The notes below the pieces were generated by a model, which searched no databases, was not told where the DNA came from, and saw only the letters and a program-made list of their open reading frames with translations. Positions 26,071-34,785 of a DNA stretch of 64,000 nucleotides are shown in pieces. How positions within the stretch are numbered: position 1 is the stretch's first letter; each line of letters begins with the position of its first letter. Source of the DNA: Chitinophaga pinensis (GTDB taxonomy: Bacteria > Bacteroidota > Bacteroidia > Chitinophagales > Chitinophagaceae); assembly GCF_007896845.1 (NCBI RefSeq), contig NZ_VOHS01000012.1, forward strand, positions 62,001-126,000, written 5' to 3'. The translations under genes were made by a program, and so were the position numbers.

Positions 26071-27651
26071 TTAACTGACCATCTGCCGTTGCTCCAATGG
26101 CAACACGATGATAAATGTAGCCCCCTCATTTTCCTTGCTGCTGGCCCCGATGATCCCCTGATGTCTTTCCACTACTTTTTTTGCAATGGCCAGTCCGATA
26201 CCTGTTCCTTCATATACCTCATGACTATGCAGTCGCTGGAACAGTGTAAAGATCTTTGGCAGATACAGCTCATTAAAGCCGATACCATTATCGCTGATAG
26301 TGATCCGGCAGTAAGCGCCTTCTTCAGCGGGAATACTGTCAAATTCTTTCTCCTCCACACGTTCGGCATGAATCCGGATACAGGGCGCTACTCCCTCACG
26401 ACTGAACTTTAACGCATTACTGATAATATTCTGTAAGGCTTGTCGGATCTGTCCCGGCACGGCTTCCAATACCGGGAACTGGTTAGCCGTGATATCCGCA
26501 CAGGCATCCCGTACAGACAGTTCAAGGTCAGCCAGTATTTCTTTGATGATAATGTTGATGTCCACCGGTTCAAAAGAGACATCTGCAGAAAGTCTGGAAT
26601 AACGCAGCAGGTCGTTGATCAGTCTTGTCATACGTTCTGAAGAACTGACAATACGTTCCATATACTGCATGGCGTCCGGATTGGTACCAATATGACGATC
26701 GCGGAGTATTGTGCCGAACAACTGTATTTTACGCAGCGGTTCTTTCAGGTCGTGAGAGGCGACGGAGGCAAACTGCTGTAACTCATGGTTACTGGCTTCC
26801 AGTGCCTGATTCATCTCCTGCAATTCGTGCGTACGTTCGATGACCCTTTGTTCCAGTATTTCGTTGGCCTGTTTCTGATGGGCGATATCTGTAAACGTAC
26901 CTACCCATTTCACAATGTGACCATCTTCTTCGAGGGGAATGGCTCTTAGCAGATGACAACGGAAATGGTTATGTAACCGGTGATGGAGATAGACTTCCTT
27001 TTCCAATGGAAGCCCTGCTTTGATGGCATGTTCCCACACGGAGATGGGCGCATGTTCATGATCGTATGTGACAGGGAATTGTCCGAGGGAAGGGGAATAG
27101 TGGAACCAGAAGCGGTTTGCATATTCCACCGCGCCATCTGCCCGGGCGGTAAAGGCCACCTGTGGTAATGACTCGAGAATAGAGTGCTGTTCCTGTACTT
27201 TAGCATTCAGGGCTGCCTGTGCACGTTTACGCACTTCTACTTCCTGTTGAAGCGAAGCATGCATCTCCTGTAACTGCCTGTTTTGTTCGTATAAACGGAT
27301 AAAGGTTTTCACCTTCATCAACAGGATATCCGGATCGACGGGTTTGGTAATGTAGTCCAATCCGCCGGAGGCGTAACCTTTGGCAATAAATTTCTTGTCT
27401 TTATTGACTGCTGACAGGAAAAGGATGGGTACATCCTTTGCTTTGCTGTAGCCGGAAATAGTTTCTGCAACTTCAAAGCCGTCCATACTGGGCATCTGTA
27501 CATCCAGTATGATGAGCGCGTAGTTATTCCTAAGTATCTTCTTTAATGCTTCTTCACCGGAAGACGCCGTATCTACTTCAAAATCATGCAATTCCAGGAC
27601 CTTTCTCAGGGATAAGATGTTTTCCGGCTTATCATCTACAATTAATATCAT
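26071..27651 (-). CDS. hybrid protein: receiver domain - PAS - histidine kinase
   Basis: The 526-residue cytoplasmic protein starts with a receiver domain (MILIVDDKPENILSL; phospho-acceptor aspartate in IILDVQMPSMDG; lysine in ITKPVD). A coiled coil (about 120-160), a PAS domain (about 160-275) and a second coiled coil follow. The HisKA phospho-site is ASHDLKEPLRKI, and the HATPase has NIISNALKFS, DNGIGF and GTGIGLAIAKK. There is no membrane helix. N-terminal receiver plus C-terminal kinase is the inverse of the usual hybrid order. It is convergent with the cheR-cheB pair, suggesting one functional module. Confidence 0.9.
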   Translation of the reverse strand: MILIVDDKPENILSLRKVLELHDFEVDTASSGEEALKKILRNNYALIILDVQMPSMDGFEVAETISGYSKAKDVPILFLSAVNKDKKFIAKGYASGGLDYITKPVDPDILLMKVKTFIRLYEQNRQLQEMHASLQQEVEVRKRAQAALNAKVQEQHSILESLPQVAFTARADGAVEYANRFWFHYSPSLGQFPVTYDHEHAPISVWEHAIKAGLPLEKEVYLHHRLHNHFRCHLLRAIPLEEDGHIVKWVGTFTDIAHQKQANEILEQRVIERTHELQEMNQALEASNHELQQFASVASHDLKEPLRKIQLFGTILRDRHIGTNPDAMQYMERIVSSSERMTRLINDLLRYSRLSADVSFEPVDINIIIKEILADLELSVRDACADITANQFPVLEAVPGQIRQALQNIISNALKFSREGVAPCIRIHAERVEEKEFDSIPAEEGAYCRITISDNGIGFNELYLPKIFTLFQRLHSHEVYEGTGIGLAIAKKVVERHQGIIGASSKENEGATFIIVLPLEQRQMVS

Positions 27652-27720
27652 TCTTATTTAATATAATTGGCCATAGGGATACCTCAAAAATCGTTCCGCC
27701 CCGGTACTGTCTTCGTAAAA

Positions 27721-27779
27721 TGCGGAAGCGCGAAAGTACGAATATCTACTTTGGATATTCATACTTTCGCGCTTCCGCA
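27721..27779. terminator. very long hairpin between the efflux operon and the hybrid kinase gene
   Basis: Two 26-base arms (27721-27746 and 27754-27779) pair with one G-T mismatch around a seven-base loop. The outer part is GC-rich (TGCGGAAGCGCGAAAGTA). On the reverse strand TTTTAC follows, so it can end the efflux operon transcript 31 bases after its last stop. It is much longer than a normal terminator. Confidence 0.75.
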
Positions 27780-27810
27780 TACAGGTATTTATTGTATAAA
27801 ACCCTGGTTC

Positions 27811-28920
27811 TTATTGTTTTCCTCCGCCCAGCGCTCTATACAGGGTAATAGTGCCAAGCAGCAATTCTTTTTTATTACCGGCTAGTGCCAGTTCTGCTTC
27901 CAGCACACTTTTCTGGGCAGTGATCACCTCGAGGTAATTGGCATAACCTGTGGCGTAAAGGACATTGGCTGTGGAGACACCGTTCTTCAGCATCTCCACT
28001 TCTGCTTCTTTCAGCGTATAGGCTTCCTGACCGTTCCGGATCTTTCCCAGCGCTGATATCACTTCCTGATAACCATTGATGACCCGCTGTCTGTAGTCAT
28101 AAAAGGCAGACATACCGGCGGCTGTGGTGATATTATATTGCGAACGCAATTGCTGTTTATTCAGCAATGGTGCTGACAGACCTCCCAGTACCCCATAAGC
28201 CACAGAAGCAGGGGTGTTGAACAGCGTGCCCGCATTAAAGGAATTGAGCCCCAGATAAGGCGTGATATTCAGTGATGGCAGGAAAGACGCTTTAGCTGCG
28301 TGAATGTCTGCTTTGGCTGCCTCAAGTTCCAGTGCTGCCTGTTGGATGTCTGGTCTGAGTGCCAGCATACCGGCGGGAACACCTGTTTGTGCAAAGGGAG
28401 GCAGGGGCATTGCCAGCAGGGCAGTATCACGTTTGATGTTTTGCGGGAAACGACCCAGTAAAGCATTGAGCTGATTTTCCAGTTCCAGTGTCTGCTGACG
28501 GAGTCCAAGTGACAAACTGCGGGTATTGAGCAACTGTGCATTAAACTGTTGTACTGCCAGCAAGGTAGCGCGACCCGCTTCCTGTTGTATCTGTACGGTT
28601 GCCAGTGCTGTTTCCTGTAAACCGATATTCCGTTCTATTACCTGTTGCTCATAATCCAGTACCATCAGCTGATAATACATACCGGCCACCTGCGAGATCA
28701 GCTGGGTACTGATCAGCTGACGTCCCTGTTCGCTGGACATGAACCGCAGCATAGCTGCTTTTTTACGGCTGCGTATTTTTCCCCAGAGGTCTATTTCCCA
28801 TGAGCTGCGCAAGCCAACAAAGTAATCAGGAGTAGGTCCGGGTATTCTTTGTTTATCATCAATATTAGGGGAAAGGTTTGTGTCGTAGTTACCCACTCCG
28901 TTCAATGTATAATCTCCCAA
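27811..28920 (-). CDS. TolC/NodT-family outer-membrane efflux lipoprotein, C-terminal part (split by frameshift)
   Basis: The frame encodes 369 residues of the outer-membrane factor of an RND pump: GDYTLNGVGNYDTN, the helical hairpins, the repeat-like second half with LALRPDIQQAALELEAAKADIHAAKASFLPS, and the usual C-terminal helix. The lipoprotein signal and first helix are missing from this frame. They are found in frame at the end of the upstream pump ORF (residues about 1040-1155), which stops at 28902 after a 19-base overlap. A single missing base near 28915-28922 would rejoin them. The apparent TTG start at 28920 is therefore unlikely to be a true start. Confidence 0.8.
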   Translation of the reverse strand: MGDYTLNGVGNYDTNLSPNIDDKQRIPGPTPDYFVGLRSSWEIDLWGKIRSRKKAAMLRFMSSEQGRQLISTQLISQVAGMYYQLMVLDYEQQVIERNIGLQETALATVQIQQEAGRATLLAVQQFNAQLLNTRSLSLGLRQQTLELENQLNALLGRFPQNIKRDTALLAMPLPPFAQTGVPAGMLALRPDIQQAALELEAAKADIHAAKASFLPSLNITPYLGLNSFNAGTLFNTPASVAYGVLGGLSAPLLNKQQLRSQYNITTAAGMSAFYDYRQRVINGYQEVISALGKIRNGQEAYTLKEAEVEMLKNGVSTANVLYATGYANYLEVITAQKSVLEAELALAGNKKELLLGTITLYRALGGGKQ

Positions 28921-31900
28921 CGGTCCACGCCGGCGCTGATCACGGCATTCACTTCCGGAGCCCAGGCACGGCGGGCTGCCATCAGCTGGGCACGGGCAGT
29001 TTCCATCCGCTGTGTGGCTATCAGCATGTCCGTATTGTTGCGCAGTGCTGTATCGAGCAACTGCTGCAGCAAAGGATCGGTAAAGAACTGTTTATAGGAT
29101 AAGGTGGCAATACTGCTGCTGTCGGGAGTCGCCACATTGTTGCTGTCATCCGCCGGTTTATTGAACGCCTGCGGTGTCTGAGGTGCGTCAGGGAAATTGA
29201 CTTTGGAGGGTGTATAACAACCCGTCAGTATGCCCGCTATCAATAACACTGTTAATGCGCCTACAGCATGTTTAGGCGTTTGTTTTCCTGCTTTCTTTTT
29301 ACTGCCGATAGAGGCAAATAAAACATATAGTCCGGGGATGATCAGTACGCCGAATACAGTTCCGATCAACATACCACCAGCTGCGGCTGTACCAATAGAC
29401 CGGTTCCCCATCGCGCCTGCGCCACTGGCCACACACAATGGTATCAGACCTGCAATAAATGCAAAAGAGGTCATCAGGATCGGACGGAGACGGGATACGG
29501 CTCCTTCTTTGGCAGCTTCCAGCACGGAGAGGCCCTGTTTGGTACGTAGTATCGCGAACTCCACAATCAGGATAGCGTTCTTACCCAACAGACCTATCAG
29601 CATGACCAGCGCAACCTGTGCATAGATATTATTTTCCAGTCCGGCCATTTTCAGGGTAATAAAGGCCCCGAATATACCTGCCGGCAGTGAAAGAATTACC
29701 GGCAAAGGCAGCAGGAAACTTTCATATTGTGCTGCCAGCAACAGGTATACGAATAACAGACACAATGCAAAGACATAGACAGCCTGATTACCGGACAGGA
29801 TCTGTTCCCTTGTCATACCACTCCATTCAAAGGCAAAGCCACGCGGGAGTGATTTTGCGGCTACTTCTTCTATCGCTTTGATTGCATCACCACTACTGAA
29901 GCCCGGTGCGGCATCCCCATTGATCATCGCTGCTGTGTACATATTGTAACGGGTCAGCTGTTCAGGTCCATACACTCTTTCCATGCGGATAAAGTTTGAG
30001 AAAGGGACCATTTCTCCGGCGTCATTCTTTACATACAGGTGCATGACATCTTCCGGTTTTGTGCGATAACGTGGAGAGGCCTGCACCATTACTTTGTACA
30101 TCTGTCCGAAACGGATAAAGTTGGATGCATAGAAACTACCCAGCAGGGTTTGCAGGGTGGACATCGCATTTTCTATGCTGACACCTTTCTTTGCTGCCAT
30201 TGCCTGATCTACATGGATCATATATTGCGGGAAATCGGGGTCAAAGCTGGTAAATGCACTACCGATCTCCTTACGTTTCTTCAGTTCGGCGATGAAGTTA
30301 TTGGTGACGTCAGCAGTTTGTCGCAGGTCACCACTACCACTACGATCCAGCACACGCAGTTCGAAACCGCTTGAGTTACCAAAGCCGGGTACTGTAGGAG
30401 GAGGGAAGAACTCGATGCTGGCGTCGCCGATATTCCGTGTCTCTTTTTCCAGCGCGGCAATGATCTCTTTCACTGAGCGTTTACGCTCTTCCCATGGTTT
30501 CAGGTTGATCATACCCATACCGTAAGAGGCGCCTGCCACATCATTCACCAGACTGAATCCAGCCAGTGTAGATACAGATTCTCCTTCCGGCAGCCGTGCA
30601 GCGATCTGTTGTACCTGATCAAGTACGGCTTCTGTACGGGCAACGGTAGCACCAGCAGGAGTTGTTACGTTAACGTAAATCATCCCCTGATCTTCCGATG
30701 GAATGAAACCGCCGGGCAGAATAGCGCTGGCTCCCCATGTAGCTACGAAGAAGACGATCATCAGCACAAACGTGATCATCTTTCTGCCCGCTATATAACC
30801 AACCAGTTTTGAGTAACTACGTTCTGTTTTATTATATCCGAAGTTGAATTTATCAAAGAAACGTTGCAGCAGACTTTTCTTCTTACCCGTATCATGGTTG
30901 TGCCGGAGCATAATGGCGCACAGTGCAGGCGTCAGTGTAACCGCATTGATACCTGATATCACGATTGCGATAGCGAGTGTAAGCGAGAATTGCCGGTAGA
31001 ATACACCTACCGGACCAGAAAGGAATGCTACTGGTACGAATACAGCAGACATTACCAGTGTGATGGCAACCAGTGCACCGCTGATCTCTCTCATAGCTGC
31101 CAGTGTTGCTTCTAATGGCGGCAGATGGGTTTCCTGCATTTTTACGTGCACGGCTTCCACCACCACAATGGCATTATCGACGACAATACCAATGGCCAGT
31201 ACGAGCGCAAACAGTGTCAGCAGATTAATAGAGAAGCCCAGCATCTGCATAAAACACAGGGTACCGATCAGTGCTACCGGTACGGCGAGTGCGGGGATCA
31301 ACGTAGAGCGGAAGTCCTGCAGGAAGAGATATACAACGATAAACACCAGAATAAATGCCTCTATGAGTGTTCTCAATACTTCATGGATAGAAGCGTCGAG
31401 GAAGCGGGATACATCATAGTTGAAGTTATAGCTCATACCCGGTGGGAAGGAGCTTGTCTGTAGTTCTGCCATGCGCGTTTTCACATTGGCAATTACTTCC
31501 TGTGCATTGGAACCCGGACGTTGTTTCAGCATGATAGAAGCGGAGGGCTTACCATCTGTTTTAGATACCATGCCGTAGCTGAGTGCACCAAACGTAACGT
31601 CTGCCACATCTTTCAGCTTTAACACAGAACCATCCGGATTGGCTCTGAGGATAATATTTTCGTATTGTGCGGGGTCAAAGAATTTACCGGTATAGCGGAG
31701 TACGTATTGTAATACCTGTGGATCATTATCTGCGCTTTCACCTGTTTTACCCGGAGCGGCTTCGATATTCTGTTTACGGATACCTCCGATCACTTCATCT
31801 GCAGAGACATTATAAGCCAGCATACGGTCAGGTTTGAGCCATACGCGCATAGCGTATTCCTTTGCACCCATGATCTCCGCGAAACCAACACCATCAATCC

Positions 31901-32402
31901 TTTTCAGTTCCTGTAATACGTTGATGTCTGCAAAGTTGTAGATGAATTGTTCATTGAGCGTGCTGTCTTCACTCATCACGTTAAGGTACAGCAGCATACT
32001 GTTCACCTCTTTTTCTGTGGTCACACCTGCTTTGATTACTTCTTCCGGTAATTCATCGATGATAGTGGCTACACGGTTTTGTACGTTTACCGCGGCCTGA
32101 TCGGGATCGGTACCAACGTTGAAGAAGACCTGTATGAGTGTGATACCGTTGTTACTGGAAACGGAAGACATATATGTCATACCCGGTACGCCGTTGATCG
32201 CGCGTTCCAGTGGTGTGGCTACGGCTTTGGCACACACTTCGGCATTCGCACCGGTATATTTGGCGGTCACCGTTACAGAAGGAGGAACGATGTCAGGGAA
32301 TTGAGTAACGGGTAATGTAAATAATGCCAGCAATCCAAGTAGTACAATGATCAATGAGATCACGAGCGACAATACCGGCCGTTTGATAAAAGTATCGAAC
32401 AT
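28902..32402 (-). CDS. HAE1-type RND multidrug efflux permease, fused in frame to the N-terminus of its outer-membrane factor
   Basis: Residues 1-1034 are a complete AcrB-like pump with twelve helices, two large periplasmic loops and motifs such as TQFPDIVPPSVTV, LAIGIVVDNAIVVVE (proton-relay aspartate) and GKNAILIVEFA. The frame continues without a stop into KKKAGKQTPKHAVG, a hydrophobic helix, the lipobox LTGC (Cys 1062) and about 95 residues of a NodT/TolC-type outer-membrane factor, then ends with WEIIH at a frameshift. No ATG exists between the parts. Pumps of this family are normally about 1,040 residues. Either a natural pump-channel fusion, as known for CusA-type proteins, has been broken by a frameshift, or stops have been lost by mutation or error. 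Confidence 0.88.
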   Translation of the reverse strand: MFDTFIKRPVLSLVISLIIVLLGLLALFTLPVTQFPDIVPPSVTVTAKYTGANAEVCAKAVATPLERAINGVPGMTYMSSVSSNNGITLIQVFFNVGTDPDQAAVNVQNRVATIIDELPEEVIKAGVTTEKEVNSMLLYLNVMSEDSTLNEQFIYNFADINVLQELKRIDGVGFAEIMGAKEYAMRVWLKPDRMLAYNVSADEVIGGIRKQNIEAAPGKTGESADNDPQVLQYVLRYTGKFFDPAQYENIILRANPDGSVLKLKDVADVTFGALSYGMVSKTDGKPSASIMLKQRPGSNAQEVIANVKTRMAELQTSSFPPGMSYNFNYDVSRFLDASIHEVLRTLIEAFILVFIVVYLFLQDFRSTLIPALAVPVALIGTLCFMQMLGFSINLLTLFALVLAIGIVVDNAIVVVEAVHVKMQETHLPPLEATLAAMREISGALVAITLVMSAVFVPVAFLSGPVGVFYRQFSLTLAIAIVISGINAVTLTPALCAIMLRHNHDTGKKKSLLQRFFDKFNFGYNKTERSYSKLVGYIAGRKMITFVLMIVFFVATWGASAILPGGFIPSEDQGMIYVNVTTPAGATVARTEAVLDQVQQIAARLPEGESVSTLAGFSLVNDVAGASYGMGMINLKPWEERKRSVKEIIAALEKETRNIGDASIEFFPPPTVPGFGNSSGFELRVLDRSGSGDLRQTADVTNNFIAELKKRKEIGSAFTSFDPDFPQYMIHVDQAMAAKKGVSIENAMSTLQTLLGSFYASNFIRFGQMYKVMVQASPRYRTKPEDVMHLYVKNDAGEMVPFSNFIRMERVYGPEQLTRYNMYTAAMINGDAAPGFSSGDAIKAIEEVAAKSLPRGFAFEWSGMTREQILSGNQAVYVFALCLLFVYLLLAAQYESFLLPLPVILSLPAGIFGAFITLKMAGLENNIYAQVALVMLIGLLGKNAILIVEFAILRTKQGLSVLEAAKEGAVSRLRPILMTSFAFIAGLIPLCVASGAGAMGNRSIGTAAAGGMLIGTVFGVLIIPGLYVLFASIGSKKKAGKQTPKHAVGALTVLLIAGILTGCYTPSKVNFPDAPQTPQAFNKPADDSNNVATPDSSSIATLSYKQFFTDPLLQQLLDTALRNNTDMLIATQRMETARAQLMAARRAWAPEVNAVISAGVDRWEIIH

Positions 32403-32548
32403 AAAACTGTGTAATAAAAAATGAAAAATATGTCCGGACTGAAAAGTCCGGTATCCGCAAAGCGGCTGTCAGCAGAAAATACGCCGGCCTGTCATATACC
32501 GGTACTTGTGGTGTATCGGTTATATGTTGCCTCGTATAGCAGCTGTTT

Positions 32549-33664
32549 TTACAGTGCTTTAATGCTGTCGAGTGTAATAGCAGCAGGATTGATCTTCATG
32601 CCGTCGCGCAGGTTGCGTACACCTTCGTAGACAACCCTGTCACCTGCATTGAGGCCGGATTGTACGATGTAGCAGTTGGCGAGTCTTGCACCGGGTATGA
32701 AGTTTTTCATTTTTACCTGATTGGATTTGTCCAGGATGAATACATAGTTTTTGTCCTGCATTTCAAACACGGCTTTTTGTGGCAGGAGCATTGCGTCAGC
32801 CATTTCATTGCTCAGCTGTACTTTGCCGCTGGCGCCGTGTTTCAATAAGGATTGCGGGTTAGGGAAGCGGGCCCTGAAGGCGATGGAGCCGGTTGTTTCT
32901 TCAAATTCGCTTTCGATAGTTTCGACTTTACCGGTGTATGGATAGTCTGTACCATCGGCCAGTACCAGATTGACTATTGCCTGTTCTTTTCCTTTGTTTG
33001 CACGGCTATGCTGCAGGTATTCGGTTTCGGACACATTGAAATAAGCATATACTTCTTTGATGTCGGAAACGGAGGTCAGCAGCTCACCTTCTCCGATCAG
33101 ACTACCTGTTTTCGAAGGTATTCTGTCAATATATCCGTCGAAAGGAGCGCGGATGATCGTATAGGACAATCTTGTGGCGGCATTGGATTCAGAAGAGCGG
33201 GCTTCATCTATGCGGGCGTTGACAGCAGCCAGTCTCGCTTTGGCTACTTCCAGTTCACTTTTGGCGATGACTTTTTTCTCCACCAGCAGCTGGACACGTT
33301 CTACTTCAAGCTGGGCGCCTTTTGCTTCCGCGATGGCGCTGCTGAGTGCCGCTTTGGCTTTTGCCAGTTCGGAGCGATATTCTTCATCGTTGAGGGAGAA
33401 GAGCAACTGTCCTTGTTGGACATGTTGCCCTTCGTCCACATAAATCTTGTTCAGAAACCCGTTGACGCGGGCACGTATTTCCACATTACGTACGGCCTGG
33501 ATATCGGCCACGTAATTTTTGTGAAGAACGGTATCACAGAGTGACAGTTGTAGGACCGGGTAGGTATTTAATGCTGATTCATTGTTCACGTTCTCACCTT
33601 TGGTGATACAACCACCAAGGGCGGCGCTTATAGCTAAAATATATATGTTCCTGTACGTTTGCAT
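32549..33664 (-). CDS. RND efflux periplasmic adaptor (membrane fusion) lipoprotein
   Basis: A 371-residue AcrA/MexA-type adaptor. The signal ends in a lipobox (ISAALGGC). The lipoyl-like hairpin halves are VRNVEIRARVNGFLNKIYVDEGQHVQQGQLLF and AATRLSYTIIRAPFDGYIDRIP, separated by a helical coiled coil of about 60 residues. The beta-barrel and membrane-proximal domains follow. It is the first gene of the pump operon; the pump begins 146 bases later. It should bridge the inner-membrane pump and the outer-membrane channel. Confidence 0.92.
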   Translation of the reverse strand: MQTYRNIYILAISAALGGCITKGENVNNESALNTYPVLQLSLCDTVLHKNYVADIQAVRNVEIRARVNGFLNKIYVDEGQHVQQGQLLFSLNDEEYRSELAKAKAALSSAIAEAKGAQLEVERVQLLVEKKVIAKSELEVAKARLAAVNARIDEARSSESNAATRLSYTIIRAPFDGYIDRIPSKTGSLIGEGELLTSVSDIKEVYAYFNVSETEYLQHSRANKGKEQAIVNLVLADGTDYPYTGKVETIESEFEETTGSIAFRARFPNPQSLLKHGASGKVQLSNEMADAMLLPQKAVFEMQDKNYVFILDKSNQVKMKNFIPGARLANCYIVQSGLNAGDRVVYEGVRNLRDGMKINPAAITLDSIKAL

Positions 33665-33683
33665 GATAGGAGTGAATAGTTTT

Positions 33684-33707
33684 ACGGGACCACTGCAGGT
33701 GGTCCGT
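33684..33707. promoter_or_regulatory. palindrome upstream of the efflux operon
   Basis: ACGGGACCAC and GTGGTCCGT pair around TGCAG with one bulged G, 20-43 bases upstream of the adaptor ATG. It may be an operator or an RNA hairpin in the leader. No regulator gene is adjacent. The rest of 33665-33824 shows nothing recognisable. Confidence 0.4.
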
Positions 33708-33824
33708 CATGTTGAAATACACACAGCATCAGCCGACAAGCAAAAGGATGATTGTCAGCTGTTGGCAGCTGCATGTTATTTGTAAAAAACGGGTGACGGA
33801 GAGAAATGGGTAAAACTATTCAGA

Positions 33825-34250
33825 TCAGAAGGGGGTATACCTGGACAGAAAACTATAATAAGCTGGGAGGAACGCACGTTGTTGCTGATAGACACCAGTC
33901 TTATTCTGTTGTACAGGTATATAAAACTCCAGGTTATGCTCCATTTGGGTGAAGCGGGTCGTGTAACTTGAAGTCTGAGATGGACTATTAAGATAATATC
34001 TTTTCTTGCGTGGTACCTTGGTGACGTGCAGGAAAACGGGCACATCATCTGGTTCTTCAATACCGAGGTCTTCACTGTCAATGCAGCGGATCTCTATCTT
34101 TTCATGGTCAAACAGGCGCTCAAAGCAGAGACTTTTCTGCTTAAAGGGCGATTTTGCGTGTACGACTGCTGAGTGGCCTGTCATAAGGCCACAGAACAGC
34201 AGGAAGTACAGTAAAAACCTGCGCATAATATGCCTGTTCGTGTTGATCAT
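33825..34250 (-). CDS. secreted hypothetical protein, about 141 aa
   Basis: The N-terminus MINTNRHIMRRFLLYFLLFCGLMTGHSAVVHA is a signal peptide, so the protein is exported. The mature part of about 105 residues is rich in charged and aromatic residues (KQKSLCFERLFDHEKIEIRCIDSEDLG, then FYIPVQQNKTGVYQQQ) and has two cysteines that could form a disulfide. I recognise no family. ATG 34250 is chosen because a TATATTTG box ends 28 bases upstream; ATG 34226 is also possible. It precedes the efflux operon on the same strand but is 160 bases away. Confidence 0.6.
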   Translation of the reverse strand: MINTNRHIMRRFLLYFLLFCGLMTGHSAVVHAKSPFKQKSLCFERLFDHEKIEIRCIDSEDLGIEEPDDVPVFLHVTKVPRKKRYYLNSPSQTSSYTTRFTQMEHNLEFYIPVQQNKTGVYQQQRAFLPAYYSFLSRYTPF

Positions 34251-34278
34251 GAATAATAATTCGCTCTCAGTTGGTTTC

Positions 34279-34286
34279 ACAAATAT
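34279..34286 (-). promoter_or_regulatory. promoter -7 box of the secreted 141-residue protein gene
   Basis: TATATTTG on the reverse strand matches TAnnTTTG; it places transcription start just upstream of ATG 34250 and excludes any start at 34280. Confidence 0.5.
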
Positions 34287-34339
34287 AAAAATGAAGCGGG
34301 CTTAATCCAAATACGGATTTGACGAACGGTAAAAAATTA

Positions 34340-34657
34340 TTATTTGTTAATCGTTTCGGATGCTTCCTTTGTGGCTCTCCAGCGTTTAAAAAGTTTGTTA
34401 AAAATTACCTGTAAGAGTAGTGCCGCCGGCATAAAAACGAGCCAATGACTAAAAATAAAGGAGAATTCTATCATACCACATCTGCCGGTAAATGCTTCCT
34501 CAATTGGTCTGGGATGCAGCTTTTCTTCCACAAAAAAATAGATCTGTGGATAGAATAGCAACAATGCGATGGTGAACAGGTAAGTAAATAATGCCGATGT
34601 GTAAGGCCGGAGAAAAGCAGATAATAAGGGCACCAATAAGTAGGGTAGGAGTGACAT
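34340..34657 (-). CDS. small membrane protein of unknown function, about 105 aa
   Basis: Three hydrophobic helices (about 1-20, 25-42 and 70-90 of the 105-residue form) with a charged loop EEKLHPRPIEEAFTGRCGMIEF between the second and third, and a basic C-terminus. No family is recognised. ATG 34657 is chosen because the TAAATTTG promoter box (34674-34681, reverse strand) would place the upstream GTG at 34672 before the transcript start. Confidence 0.6.
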   Translation of the reverse strand: MSLLPYLLVPLLSAFLRPYTSALFTYLFTIALLLFYPQIYFFVEEKLHPRPIEEAFTGRCGMIEFSFIFSHWLVFMPAALLLQVIFNKLFKRWRATKEASETINK

Positions 34658-34673
34658 AGTGGCAAGATACACA

Positions 34674-34681
34674 CAAATTTA
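34674..34681 (-). promoter_or_regulatory. promoter -7 box of the 105-residue membrane protein gene
   Basis: TAAATTTG on the reverse strand matches TAnnTTTG, 16 bases upstream of ATG 34657. Confidence 0.45.
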
Positions 34682-34785
34682 TAGTTGTGCTCTCTTGTTC
34701 AGGCATGTTCCTTGTTTTCGTTTATAACATACACATTATGAGACACATTAGAATTATAGACAGATTAAAAAATAAAAACGATTGT

